Below are positions 24,725 through 35,655 of a stretch of 64,000 bases of DNA, piece after piece. Every line of letters begins with the position of its first letter. Positions within the stretch are counted from its first letter, which is position 1. A model generated the notes under the pieces. It did no database searches. It saw nothing but the letters and a program-made list of their open reading frames with translations, and had not been told where the DNA came from. The position numbers and the translations under genes are program-made. Location of the stretch: NCBI RefSeq assembly GCF_027409185.1, contig NC_084465.1, positions 28,251,864 to 28,315,863 on the forward strand, given 5' to 3'. Source of the stretch: Cynocephalus volans. Taxonomy: Eukaryota; Chordata; Mammalia; Dermoptera; Cynocephalidae.

Positions 24725-24904
24725 TCTTCTTTTTTATTTTTTTTATAAAGATGACCGGTAAGGGGATCTTAACCCTTGACTTGGTGTTGTCAGCACCACG
24801 CTCCCCGAAGTGAGCTAACCGGCCATCCCTATATAGGGATCTGAACCCGTGGCCTTGGTGTTATTAGCACCACACTCTCCCAGGTGAGCCATGGGCCTGC
24901 CCCT
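24725..24904 (-). repeat. CYN dimeric SINE
   Basis: Second minus-strand dimer, about 105 bp from the previous one. A 16-bp duplication (aaaaattggtcaatac) lies at 24705-24720 and 24905-24920, showing it is an independent insertion and not a segmental copy of its neighbour. Confidence 0.93.
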
Positions 24905-25016
24905 AAAAATTGGTCAATACTTTTGATCTGGCAGTTCTGCTTTCAGAAATCCCAAGGGAGAAAAATGTCCAGGGCAGAATGGGAGGAATTCAAAGCAAAT
25001 ATTATGGCTTAGGGGT

Positions 25017-25421
25017 TGATGGAGTTTGGATGTGTTGTCCCTTCCAAAACTCATGTAGAAATTTGATCCCCAATGTGGCAGTGTTGGAAACTGATTGAGT
25101 CATGGGGGCAGATCCCTCATGAATGGATTAACACTCTCCCTGGGGGAGGAGGGATTAATGAGTTAGTTCTCGCTCTGTTAGTTCCAGCTTAAAAAGACCG
25201 TGGCACCTTCTCTCTCTCTCGCTTCCTCTCTCTTGCTTCCTCTTGCCATATGATCTGCTTGTACCTGCCGGCTGCCTGCCACTTTTCCACCATGAGTAGA
25301 AACAGCCTGAGGCCCGTACCAGATACAGCTGTCCCAGAATCGTAAACCAAATAAACCTCTCTTCTTTATGAATCACCCAGTCTCAGGTATTTCTGTTATA
25401 ACAACACAAAACAGACTAAAA
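25017..25421 (+). repeat. MaLR solo LTR (MST-type)
   Basis: Fossil LTR of the ERVL-MaLR group. It starts 'tgatggagtttggatgtgtt' and passes 'aatgtggcagtgttggaaac' and 'aataaacctctcttctttat' to the end block 'aacagactaaaac'. Solo, non-coding, tens of millions of years old by its divergence. Confidence 0.75.
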
Positions 25422-25424
25422 CGG

Positions 25425-25665
25425 GGGTTGTGAGTAAGAGCATTGAGGTGAGATTGTCAGGGTGTGAATTATTTGTGAAATGCATTCTTTGTGAAACTTG
25501 CAAGTTACTTCATCTGTCTAAGTGTCAGTTTCCTCATCACTTTGTAAAATGGCAATAAATGTAGTGCCTCCATCACAGGGGTGCTGTAATATTAGATGAG
25601 ATAATGAATGAAAAGTTCTACTTAGAGTGCCTGGGATCTAAGGAGCTCTTAATAAAGTTAATGAT
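25425..25665 (+). repeat. MIR SINE
   Basis: 'caagttacttcatctgtcta', 'tcagtttcctcatcacttt', 'gtaaaatggcaataaatgta' and 'agtgcctgggatctaagg' give the MIR order. Confidence 0.8.
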
Positions 25666-25959
25666 AATGCTGATCTTGAGAATCTGAAACCACTCCAAGT
25701 CCCAAATATGTGAAAATAGCCAAGAAAATGTGTGATGCGTAAATGTGTGATGTAAAAAGCCAGGACACAAAATAGTTTTACATATTCATTATAAGGTAAT
25801 AAGTCAGGTATACATTAAAAATAACCCAAAAGAATTTTTAGAGGTAGAAATAAACTTTAATGTTCTGTTGATTTGACAGGTAGTGTTTCTAAGGTTCATA
25901 GTGAATTCTATTTCAAATAACCCTAATAGTTATCAGTGCCAGAAGATTAGTTTTTTCAC

Positions 25960-27330
25960 CTTTTTGTTGTTGAGTATAAGATACAGCAAAATTCTCAAAA
26001 CAAAAATTTTACAGTTTAATGATTTATCACAAAATGAATACCTATGTTATTAACCACCAAGTGAAGAAAATGAATGACCACATAGCCAGAAAGCACCCAC
26101 CTAGTTGCTGCCCTTTCTAAGCATGCATCTTAAAACACTATAATTTTGTTTTTTTGTTAAAAATTTATAACTGGAATTAAACTATATGTATGCCTTCATG
26201 TGGCCTCTTTTGCTCAGCATTATGTTTGTGAGTTTCATCCACATTGTTTCCTGCAGCTGTCATTTGTTCATCCTCATTGTTGTATAGTATTCCATCGTAA
26301 TTAATGTAGCACGATATATTTATCCTTTCTACTGTTGATGGACATTTGCCTTATGGAAGATTCTATTTTCCAAAGATGCCACAGCGATACCTTTCAAAAC
26401 ACATGTTCTTTTTACAAAGTGACCTTGACATTTCTCCCATTAAGAGGTGGAATCTATGTTCCCTCCCCTTGAACCAGGTGGGCCTTTGTTCTGCCTCAGT
26501 CAATAGAGTACAGCAAAAGTGACCTCTGAGGCTAGGTCATAAAAATGCCATGTATTTCTGCCTTGTTCTTTTGGGATTATTGCACTTGGGACCTACCACC
26601 TTGCTGTGAGAAAGCCCAAGCTATGAGATAAAGAGGCTACATGCAGGTGTTTTGGCCAACAGACCCACCTGAGTTCCTGGTCAACAGTCAGCATTAACAG
26701 CCAGATAAATGAGTGAACAACATTTCTAATTCCAGGCCCCCACTACTGAATCACAGCCTTTGAGTCTTCCCAGCAAAGGACATAGACATTGTGGAGGTGA
26801 GACAGGCTATCCCTCCTAAGTCCTTTCTGAATTCCTGACCCACAGTGGTTATTTTATGCCACTAAGTTTCAAGTGGTTTAAAACATAGCAATAGTTTCTG
26901 AAACAGGGTTGTATCCACTTTTTAGCTATTACAAATACACATTCGTGTGCGTGCATTTCTTTTGGGAATATATAGGGGTCATAGATTATGAATATCTTTA
27001 ACTTTGGTAGATAATGCCAAACTTTCTCCAAAGTGATTATACCAATTTTGACTCCCACCCACAGTGTATGAGAGTTCTGTTCCACATCCTCACCAACATT
27101 TGATGTTGTCAGTCTTTTTTTTTTTTAATTGTACACATTTATGAGGTACAGTGTTTTGTTTCAATACATACATATATTGTATAATGATCCACTCAGGGTG
27201 GATAGCATATCCATCAGTCTTTTTTAAATTTCAGCCATCCTGGTGAATGTGTAGCAGTATCTCACTGTGGTCTTAATTTTTATTTCCCTGATTTCTAATG
27301 AGATTCAGCATTTTAAAATATGTGTATCTG
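25960..27330 (-). repeat. L1 3'-part fragment, antisense, split by an LTR
   Basis: Antisense L1 text: 'gtatgccttcatgtggcctc', 'tagtattccatcgtaatt' and 'ctactgttgatggacatttg' up to about 26349, resuming at 'ggttgtatccactttttagc' (26906) and 'gactcccacccacagtgtat'. An LTR fossil sits between. An A-rich L1-like 3' end block is present at 27112-27230. No coding capacity. Confidence 0.75.
26350..26905 (+). repeat. ERVL/MaLR-type LTR fossil nested in L1
   Basis: Recognised by 'taagaggtggaatctatgtt', 'gaggctaggtcataaaaatg' and the end block 'ttatgccactaagtttcaag' to 'ctgaaaca'. It splits an older antisense L1. Family (MLT-like) and left edge are approximate. Degraded solo LTR. Confidence 0.55.
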
Positions 27331-27339
27331 GCATATGGT

Positions 27340-29000
27340 TATAAAAATATTCTTTCACTTTATCTTCTAGGAGCTTTATTATTTTGCCTTTCATATTAAT
27401 AGCAACAATTCTGGGAGGTACTGTGATGTTATTTTGTTTGTCTTCCCTCATGTCACCTTTTGCGATTATGGCCATTTACATCCTATCCTAATCCAAGATG
27501 AGATAGAGCAGTGAGAGAAGATCTAACTCTGGAATATTCTCTTGCACCCAGAGCATAGAAGTTTTTAATTGCGAACCAAATGATAAAATCAAAATCCTAA
27601 GGCCTTAAAAGAATAAAGCTATTTATTCTTCAAGCAGCTTGATTCAACTAAGTACTTTGGATCCCAACCTCTACAGAAGAGGTCTGAAGCTACCTGTTAC
27701 TCATTCAGTCTAGTCTCCCCAACTCAGCCCTCTCTTCTAAACCAAGTTCCACTTAAAGCTGTGGCTCTTCACCTTTCTCGTTGTGACAGCCACGCAAACA
27801 CACTTTACCATTCCCAACTGACCCTTGTGGCCAGGACAAGGTGATTAAGAGGAATGTCTCTTCCAAACTCTGGATCCCTAGATTCAGGGGTAAATATGAG
27901 CCTGTTAGTTCATTTTAACTGTTACATTAGATATTTTTATCTTGGTATTTGAGTTCCCCTGGAAGGATTAGAATGGATTCTCCTCTGGGGGTTACTACAT
28001 GTGGAATTCCAAGGAAGTTAGATTTCTAGCTTGCTCTTCTCAAAGCTGTAAGGCCAATTTCTTCCTAGTCAGGACAGACAAATGGGAAAATCTGTTCAGT
28101 TACCCTAATGTTTACTGCTGCACAGACTCCATGAGTCACTCACTTCCTTTCTCTTTCTTCTCTTCCTCCCATTCATCTTCCTTCTTGCTTATGACTTCTC
28201 CATATTGCTAAATGGCTTTGTCTCTTTGCCCAAACTAAAAATAAATAAATTGCTATTAAATATCCCCCAATCGAAAAGAATTTCACCCTCACGCATTACT
28301 TTCCTTAAAGATGTTCAGCTTCCATCTCGCATCAGTGTAAAAACTTTCTAGGGTCAGGAAATGCAAGAGAAAGAAAAAGAGTCAGAACATAGTGAGAGCA
28401 TAACATGCTCACAGAAAAGGTTGTAACTGATTAGGATGAAGGTGGTACTGATGAACTTTTCCCTGACAAGGCAGCCCTGAAGTGCTTGGGCGCTCACAGG
28501 GGCCCTCACCTCCTTCCCACCCCAGCCTCCATAGGGAAGGCATTTCCCAGGGTAGCGGAATGGGTGCTGATTGTATTATGCTAGAGAAAAGCCCAGAAGT
28601 TCAGTTTTAATCACTCATTTAGGGAATAGTATTGCTACTGCTCTGAGGGACTCATTCCCACCAGCCCTGTCTACTGGCCAGTACAATCAAGAGTGCACCC
28701 TGGAAAGAGAGCAAATTGCTTCTCTTAAGTGACAGCATCATTGATAGTTATACTGTTCTAGCCTACATATCAGAATCACCTAGGTGAGGAAGAATGGATA
28801 GGAGTGACTCCCGTGTGACCATAAAACAATAGCACAGAAAAGCAGCAAAAGACTCTTTCCTATTTGAGTTTTTTGCTTACCTTGTTCTGTTGTGCACCAT
28901 TTCAGTGTACCTGCATAATCCATATAATCCATATGCCCATAATTTTTTATAGCTAAGGAGCCTCTTGTTACCTTCTATTGGTGCTTAAGTAAATTATGAA
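27340..29000. other. Intergenic, no gene seen
   Basis: Mixed-composition sequence without recognisable coding exons or strongly named repeats. Short open frames do not resemble known proteins. Confidence 0.6.
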
Positions 29001-29004
29001 AACC

Positions 29005-29099
29005 AGGCTGGCCAGTTGGCTTAGTTAGTTAGAGCACAGCCTTATAACACCAAGGTCAAGGGTTTAGATCCTTGTACCAGCCAGCTGCTGAAAAAAAAG
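29005..29099 (+). repeat. CYN monomeric SINE, 'ccttat' variant
   Basis: 'ggctggccagttggcttagt' then 'agagcacagccttataacac', 'caaggtcaagggtttagatc', and an A tail. The segment matching the tRNA anticodon loop reads 'gccttataacacc' instead of 'gctgataacacc'; the copy at 38085 shares this change. Confidence 0.88.
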
Positions 29100-29119
29100 A
29101 ACTATAATTTAAAAAAAAC

Positions 29120-29330
29120 AAAACTATCATTTATTCAGTCTCTATAATGGGGCAGACACAGTACTGCATATTTTATATATATTATTATATTATCTCGTGA
29201 AATTGCTATAATAATCCCAAAGTGTACAAGTTGTCTCTATTATAATGACAATAAAACTGAGGCTCAGGAGAATGAGATTCCAATCCAGTCTATTTGACAT
29301 CTAAATTCAAACTCTTGGCCCTTCTACCAG
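29120..29330 (-). repeat. MIR SINE
   Basis: Reverse-complement MIR pattern: 'ggggcagacacagtactgca', 'aactgaggctcaggagaatg'. Degraded. Confidence 0.55.
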
Positions 29331-30624
29331 TTCATGTATTCATGAGGCATTGTTTTTGGAAACCTCTTAGGGATAAAGGCGGGGGTCATTGTCAAAGGCC
29401 TCTTCCATTTCATAACGTTCAGCATATATGCCCATTTTTCCTTATCTCACAAGGCCTCTTGCCCACCCATCTTTGTTTTCTCCATCAGATGAGCCTCCCT
29501 CCCACCCGGACCCTCCTTAGTCCTAGAGACCAAATGAGCTAGATGAGTTATTGCTTGAAGCCACAGTGGAAATGCTCTGTGTTCCTCCTAAAGAAATTTT
29601 ATCCAGCACCTTGGCTGATTTTTTCACTTCTATCAACTTAATTGTTCCTCCTTTCTCTGACAAGAAAATTTCTGTTCCTACAAAGTAGAGATTAGAGGGA
29701 ATTTCCTCTAACTTCCTTCTTGGGTTAAGACAGAGCTGACAATATCTGAGAAGTTTCAGTAGTCCTAGGAATGATTTTGCTTTCATAGTCTTTGCTTGTC
29801 TCAGCCCCATTCCCATCTTCAGGGCCTTTGCCCCCTTTTAGGGGTTCCTTCCTCCCAGGTCCTTGGTGGCCAAACAATGCCCTTGGGCTGTCCAACAGAG
29901 GCCTTGTTGGCGGGACACACCCAGTGCTCTGGCCCATGGCCTCTTTCTCCATTCCAACTCATACATCCTGGTCCTGTGGTCAGGTATTTTCAGGAGGCAG
30001 CAAATAACTTGAGGACTCTGCTTTTCAGATGGACCCTGGACAGCTCTTGGTCTCTTCCTTATCCTGGGGCCTAGAACTTTCAGGGAAAGACAGGATGAAC
30101 CTAAAATGAGATCTAAAAGCACCAACAAGAACATGATAACCAGTAGAAAGTAGTGTTGGCCTCGAGGAATGGTCCACAAAGAAGAGCTTGCAGTGAAGGT
30201 AAAAGAAGAAATGGCACATTGGTGAGAATTATTGCCTTGCTGGGCACTCACTCTACAGCCCCTGCCCAGGAAGCAGAGTAGGACCTCATCTTTGGTGCCA
30301 GACAGGACAGGACATAACAGAAGATGCTCGGTTCTTGGATGTGGCTAGGAAGGGGCCTGGCTATCTCTCTCCAGGCCTCAGTGCTAAGGGGTTACCATAG
30401 GAGAGATGCTAATTAAAACAATGGAATGATTCCTGTTATGGATTGAATTGTGTCTTCCCAAAAGTCATGTGTTGAAGTCCTCACCTCTAGTACCTTGTAA
30501 CATGACTGTATTTGGAGGTAGGGTCATTAAAGATGTAATCAGTTAAGATGAGGTCATACTGGCCTAGGGTGGGCCTCTAATCCAATATGACTGGTGTCCT
30601 TAGGAAAAGAGTGCAGGTAAAGAG

Positions 30625-30626
<2 letters not shown>

Positions 30627-30656
<30 letters not shown>
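30627..30656. repeat. (AC)n microsatellite
   Basis: Fifteen uninterrupted AC units inside the MLT1 LTR. Confidence 0.97.
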
Positions 30657-30659
<3 letters not shown>

Positions 30660-30724
30660 GAACACCATGTGAAGATTTGAGATATGTTGCCATAAAGCCA
30701 AGCAACTACTAGAAACTAGTAGAA

Positions 30725-30819
30725 GGGGCTGGCCAGTTAATTCACTTGGGAGAGCATGGTGCTGATAACACAAAGGTCAAGGGTTTGGATCCCCATACTG
30801 GCCAGCTGCCAAAAAAAAA
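30725..30819 (+). repeat. CYN hybrid monomer inside the MLT1 LTR
   Basis: Starts 'ggggctggccagttaattc' and has the dimer-type 'cacttgggagagcatggtgc', but ends like a simple monomer ('ccccatactggccagctgcc' plus A tail). It interrupts the LTR after 'aactagtagaa'. Confidence 0.85.
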
Positions 30820-31828
30820 GTGCCAGCATCTTGATCTCAGACTTTTAGCCTCCAAAACTGTAAGACTATAAATTTATGTTATTTAAGCCTCCCAGATTGC
30901 AGTACTTTGTTATAGCAGCTGTAGCAAACTAATACAATTTGCTATGATGAAAAGGAAAAGGTGAACTAGGATTAGTTTATTTGTTAGAAAGTTGAGGTCC
31001 TGCAGAAAAAAAGTGGCCTAAATCTCAGTTTTTCTAGGCAACATGCTCCTCTCCTCACTTTTTTTTTTCCCAAAAAGAGGGCGACCTATTTAGTCTAATG
31101 CTTCAAAACAAAAAAACTACATGAAAATGAAGTGTGATGGAAAACAGCAGTGTGCATGGATCAAATCTACTAATGGAGATTTCTAAATAAGGGAAGATGC
31201 TGGTGTCAAACAAATTTCAAGAAGACAGATATAGCTGAGGAATTCCCACGGGGAGAAGCACTTGTGGTTCTCAGAACACTATGGCCTTGGAGAAAGCCCC
31301 AGAATCCATGGCCATGGGCTATTTCCATGGTGAGACTTCTCAGAAACATCCTTAGGAGGATGCATCAGCTTCTCGGCCTTCAGGGGTTGGGAGGAAGGGG
31401 CGCTGGGCATCATCTTTCTTCTCTGGGGGCCGCAGCCTTATGGACAAGCTTCCAACCCGAGCTACTTCCAACTTCCACGGGGAGATGGGGAGCAGGAGAC
31501 ACGGTTCCACTGCTTTTCCTCTGGCACCAAGTGCACCAGCAGGGCAGCCATGGCAGTGAGGGGAGAGGCGGCTGGCACTGCATGCATGTTTATGTGTCTT
31601 GGCTGGGTGTGGGAAGAGACAGAGAAGTTCTAATGAAAAGATCTCTCTTCAGTCTTGACATGGTGTCTCCCCACTGTCTCGTGATTGGGCAGGACAGAAG
31701 CCAGAAGTCAAGAGGATGGAGTTTCCCGTGTCTTCTCTCCTACTCCATGACTTTTAAGAATGGAGCTTAACGGTCTTCTAAAAAATAAGAATGGATTGGG
31801 AGAGGAAGAATTTAGAAACTAGGAGGCA

Positions 31829-31980
31829 GGACTCATTTTACCATCTTAATTCCTCTATTTTGCTCCTATCTTTTTAGTGCCTCTCTAACCAGATCAGAAC
31901 TCAGGGACTCATTTTACCATCTTAATTCCTCTATTTTGCTCCTATCTTTTTAGTGCCTCTCTAACCAGATCAGAACTCAG
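31829..31980 (+). repeat. Perfect 76-bp tandem duplication
   Basis: Two adjacent copies, 31829-31904 and 31905-31980, are identical by eye, each beginning 'ggactcattttaccatctta' and ending 'accagatcagaactcag'. No known repeat unit is recognised. The identity means either a very recent duplication or an assembly artefact. Confidence 0.95.
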
Positions 31981-32159
31981 GGGGATTCACTCTCTGGTTC
32001 AGAGAAACCCAAGCTTCTGGGGGAGAGAGGCAAGCCGTCATTTCCTATTTGAATTACTTGATATCTCTGTGGGATGGCTGATGAATTTCTCTTGCCTTGT
32101 CTTGACTCTCATATGGGGCTCTCCCAGCACTCAAGATATGTGAACTCTGAGCTCTAAAA

Positions 32160-32290
32160 GAGTCTGTTCTTGTTTCATAGGCTGACATCTTCGCACACTT
32201 GCTTTGCTTTAACCCTTGATCTTCATAAACTGACATCTTCATCACTGTCCAAAGCTCATAGACTAACATCTTCATTCCTCCCCAAGGCTC
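32160..32290 (+). repeat. Degenerate short repeats
   Basis: Three related units read 'tcataggctgacatcttcgc', 'tcataaactgacatcttcat' and 'tcatagactaacatcttcat' at about 32176, 32224 and 32258. Irregular spacing and decayed identity suggest an old local expansion. Confidence 0.6.
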
Positions 32291-32384
32291 CACCAATAGC
32301 TCCCAAAACAACTCTCAGTTTTTATTGAGACCAGAGTGATAAGGAGGAGTGTAGTAGAAGCATGCATAAGAACTCCACTCTCAA

Positions 32385-32705
32385 AAACAGCATGCTACGT
32401 GAAGTAAGCCAGATGCAAAAGGACAGATATTATGTGATTCCACTAATATGTGGTACCCAGAATAGGCAAATTCACAGAAAGTAGAATAGGGGTTACTAAG
32501 GGCTGAGGGGAGGGAGAAATGGGGAGTTATTGTCTAACGGGTGCACAGTTTCTGTTTGGAATGATGAAGAAGTTCTGGAAATGGAGGGTGGTGACGGTTG
32601 TACAACATTGTGAATATACTTAGTACTACTGAACTGTACACATAAAAATGGTTAAAATGGCGAGTTTTATATTATGTATATTTTACCACAATGAAAAAGA
32701 AAAGA
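32385..32705 (+). repeat. L1 3' UTR fragment
   Basis: 'gaagtaagccagatgcaaaa', 'gacagatattatgtgattcc', 'aggggttactaagggctgag' and 'gaactgtacacataaaaatg' are typical of an older L1 3' end; an A-rich tail follows. Confidence 0.8.
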
Positions 32706-32709
32706 CAAG

Positions 32710-33561
32710 AAAATACCAGAGGTAAAACTAGCATTCTGTACTATTAATCCAACGTAATTACTATTCCTTCCAAATTGTTAAGATTAGCATCTTGGGCAAA
32801 TTATGTTAGATTATTTGACTGATCTTTTTACTGGTTGCTTTAAAATAAGTTCTTTGTTTTCTCAAAAAGAAGAATTTCATTCTCAGTCTCAGCTTCCTCT
32901 AACAGTGCCAGTAACAGCCAAAGAATTTACTCTGTTGGGTTCCAGAAACTGTCTTTTCAATTCCACCCCTAGAGAACATCAGACACAAGGTGCAAGTATG
33001 GGTGTGGGGAGAGAGAGTGTTTGAAGTGGGGCTGGCACCTCAGAGTGCCCACTGCTGCCTTGAGCACCCACTGCTGCCTTGCTTTCCCAAGTCTGTGTCT
33101 CCTTCTGCCCCTTCTGTCGTGGTACAGCTGACTCCTCCTTTCATCACACTGCTCAGGCTCTCAGGGGGGATGTGGAGAGGAAGGGAGACTGGGTTGCTGA
33201 CAGTCACTCTCATGCTGTCCCTACCAGGCACAGAGCACCAGCCAGCCTGCAGAGGGAGCCTGGGCGCTGATCTGCCAGGCTCCCAAATGACTGATCCAGG
33301 TGGCTGAGATCAAACAGTTCTGGTGAGCTGTCTCTCCAAACACTGTTTGGTTGGAACAATTATAATTATACCTTCAATTATGAGAACTATAAAGAAAACT
33401 ATGAGAAAGAATTCAAAGTACCAGGAGACTAAAGAGAAACCAGCATAGTAGGTGGAGAAAGTCAGGGTTGCCATGAAAGTTCTAAATGCTGGAGAGTGGG
33501 AGAAGAAAAAAGAATCAGAGTAAAAAGAGGCTTTCCCAAAACATTAGTGTTGGGCTGTCTT

Positions 33562-33612
<51 letters not shown>

Positions 33613-34430
33613 TGTGGAGTAATCCAGGAGGGGAGGCTAAAATCATTGACTTTAGGTAGTGGAAACTTCAAAGAGTAAGAGCTGTTTTGATCTAGAACCA
33701 CAAAGTAGACCTGGAGACCAGTAAAGAGGAATTAGGTGAGCTGAGGATTAGTGGTGAATGGGATGCCAGCTGGGCTGATAACAAAACCTGGAACAAAGGA
33801 TCATTCAAAGTCTGGTTATTGTGTTTAATGGTGCCAAGCCAAAGATAGTAATGAGACTTTATTTATAATTACCTTTCTTTACATAGCTTGTTCTCTGGGT
33901 AGCGTAGTGCTTCTGTTGGGCTCAGCAGGTATTGCTTTGGGGGCCCTTGTGGGGAGAGTAAAGATGAAGAGCTCTGGATTCCTGGGACAGAGGCAGGATC
34001 CTTATCCTTAAGAGTGAGTTTTCTTTTTCTTTGGGTCTTGCTAAGCAGTGGAAGTTTACCCAAGCTGGAGTACTGAGTTTTCCTACATGAGGTCTGTTAA
34101 CAGTCTTCTTTTCAGTGATGGTTAGAGAAAATTAATACAGTCCCCTCTTACTCCAACCTAGGCCAGACCAAGACTCCACAACCTTCACAAAGTATATAGG
34201 CAAAGACCTTGGATTATTGGTGACTTGGGCTCCTCATCCCTCAGCGTAACTCTAGGTCAGAGAAAGAATATCATATAATAGGATAACAAGCCCAGAAACC
34301 AAGAGGGACAATGGAAGAAGTTGAAAGACAGAAATGATAGGAGTGCAGAATTAGGGCAGGAAAGGTAGCCTGGGAATTCCCTAGATTATCACTACTAAAC
34401 TAGGTCTAGATGCATAAACTAAACTAGATG
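32710..34430. other. Intergenic, mostly unique
   Basis: No exon is recognised. It holds a short direct repeat of 'cccactgctgccttg' near 33048 and 33067 and the (GA)n run described separately. Confidence 0.6.
33563..33609. repeat. (GA)n microsatellite
   Basis: About 23 uninterrupted GA units; the open frames across it (Arg-Glu and Leu-Ser repeats) are artefacts. Confidence 0.97.
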
Positions 34431-34439
34431 CATAATAGT

Positions 34440-34575
34440 TGTAGTAATAGTAATAATAGCAAACACTTAAATAGAATGTTCTTACATATGTTAACTTACT
34501 TAATACAACAACTCTATGAGGTAGTTACTGTTGTCATTTACATTTTATAGATGTGGAAAAATGAAGCACAGAAAA
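34440..34575 (-). repeat. MIR SINE
   Basis: Reverse-complement MIR text: 'aacaactctatgaggtagtt', 'cattttatagatgtggaaaa'. Degraded. Confidence 0.6.
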
Positions 34576-34589
34576 ATTTAAAATGTAAG

Positions 34590-34695
34590 CTTAGAAAAAA
34601 GAATGTAAGCTCCAGGAAGGTAGTATTTTCTGTATATTTTATTCACTGCAGCTATCCCAGTGCCAGGCACATGTTCAATAATTATTTGTCGACTT
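34590..34695 (+). repeat. LINE-2 3' tail
   Basis: 'aatgtaagctccaggaaggt', 'cccagtgccaggcacatgtt' and 'caataattatttgtcgac' follow the last part of L2. Confidence 0.65.
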
Positions 34696-34949
34696 AACGG
34701 TTAACTGATTTAGGATGATGCAGATGGCATGGCAGGGCTGGAACAGGAATTGAGGTTTGATGGCTCTAGAAGTCCCACTGTTAATTACTGAGCCATGCGT
34801 CCTAAATGCTGTTACAGGAGACGAGTTTTGTGTGTCTCTCAGCCTGAGTTACATCTGCTCGATAAACCCTGCCCTTACCCTCAAAGCTGACTATCTGGGG
34901 GAACACTCCTTAAATCATTTTATGAGGCCAACATTTCCCTAGTACCAAG

Positions 34950-35600
34950 AGATAAAGACATTACAAGGAAGAAAACTACAGACCAATATCTCTCATGAAC
35001 ATGATGTAAAAATCCGCAACAAAATATTAGCAAATCAAATTCAACACTGTATAGAAAGAATTATACACTATGACCAAGTAGGATTAATTCCAGGTATGCA
35101 AAGCTGGTTCAGTATCTAAAAATTAATCGATGTAATCCACCACATGAACAAGCTAAAGAAGAAGAAATCGTATAATCATATCAACTGATGTAGAAAAAGC
35201 ATTTAACAAAATACAATACCTATTCATGATTAAAAACTCTCAGCAAGGGCCAGCCCCGTGGCGCACTCGGGAGAGTGCAGCGCTTGGGAGCGCAGCGGCG
35301 CTCCCGCCGCGGGTTCGGATCCTATATACGGATGGCTGGTGCGCTCACTGGTTGAGTGCGGTCCGGGCGACACCAAGCCATGGGTTGCGGTCCCCTTACC
35401 GGTCACAAAAAGGACAAAAAAAAAAAAAAAAAACTTCTCAGCAAACTAGGAATAGAGGGAGAACTTCCTCAAATTGATAGAAAAAAATTCTACAAATATC
35501 GATAATAGGGTAAGCTATGCATGTTCGGGAACAAGGGGTACAAGGGAACTCTGTACCTTCCTCTCAATTTTGCTGTGAACCTAAAACTGCTCAAAAAAAT
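34950..35600 (+). repeat. L1 ORF2 fragment and L1 3' tail, split by a CYN SINE
   Basis: 34950-35246 and 35445-35510 read as reverse-transcriptase-region L1 text ('gaagaaaactacagaccaat', 'aggattaattccaggtatgc', 'gatgtagaaaaagcatttaa'). From about 35520 the text switches to an L1 3' terminus ('tgctgtgaacctaaaactgc' and 'aataaag'). Several in-frame stops; non-functional. Confidence 0.8.
35247..35429 (+). repeat. CYN dimeric SINE, GC-hairpin subfamily (best copy)
   Basis: Starts 'gggccagccccgtggcgcac'. In the first monomer, 35286-35305 forms a perfect hairpin: stem GGGAGCGC, loop AGCG, stem GCGCTCCC. The second monomer also differs from the usual type ('gggcgacaccaagccatgg'). The A tail is long and nearly pure. 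The flanks 'aaaactctcagcaa' (35233-35246) and 'aaaacttctcagcaa' (35430-35444) form a nearly perfect duplication. Confidence 0.92.
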
Positions 35601-35618
35601 AAAGTCCATTGCCTTGGA

Positions 35619-35655
35619 AGGCAGCTATGCTCACCACTATACCACCAACGCGCTC
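35619..35655 (-). repeat. Retro-inserted 5' half of tRNA-Gly(TCC)
   Basis: On the minus strand, after a 4-nt extra GAGC, the insert reads as the 5' part of tRNA-Gly(TCC), starting GCGTTGGTGGTATAGTGGTG and continuing AGCATAGCTGCCT. The match runs on as TCCAAG into the flanking duplication, so identity stops inside or just after the anticodon loop. A perfect 17-bp target-site duplication (aagtccattgccttgga) lies at 35602-35618 and 35656-35672. There is no A tail and no 3' half, so it is a tailless retropseudogene of a tRNA half, not a working tRNA gene. Confidence 0.88.

Larger units (their letters stand above)
30434..30936 (+). repeat. MLT1-type MaLR solo LTR with microsatellite and CYN insertion
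   Basis: Fossil ERVL-MaLR LTR: starts 'tgttatggattgaattgtgt' and passes 'aacatgactgtatttggagg', 'aatatgactggtgtccttag' and 'cttgatctcagac' to the end 'gtagcaaactaataca'. It contains an (AC)n run at 30627-30656 and a CYN monomer at 30725-30819. Solo, non-coding. Confidence 0.85.

Noticed and set aside
31264-31770. 168-codon open frame on the plus strand in intergenic DNA
   Set aside because: Trp/Leu/Gly-rich composition with no recognisable domain, no exon-like context and no resemblance to a known protein.
33496-33701. Open frames across the GA repeat
   Set aside because: Arg-Glu and Leu-Ser dipeptide runs created by the microsatellite.
35619-35655. Functional tRNA-Gly gene
   Set aside because: Only the 5' half is present; there is no T-arm or acceptor 3' strand and no terminator run.
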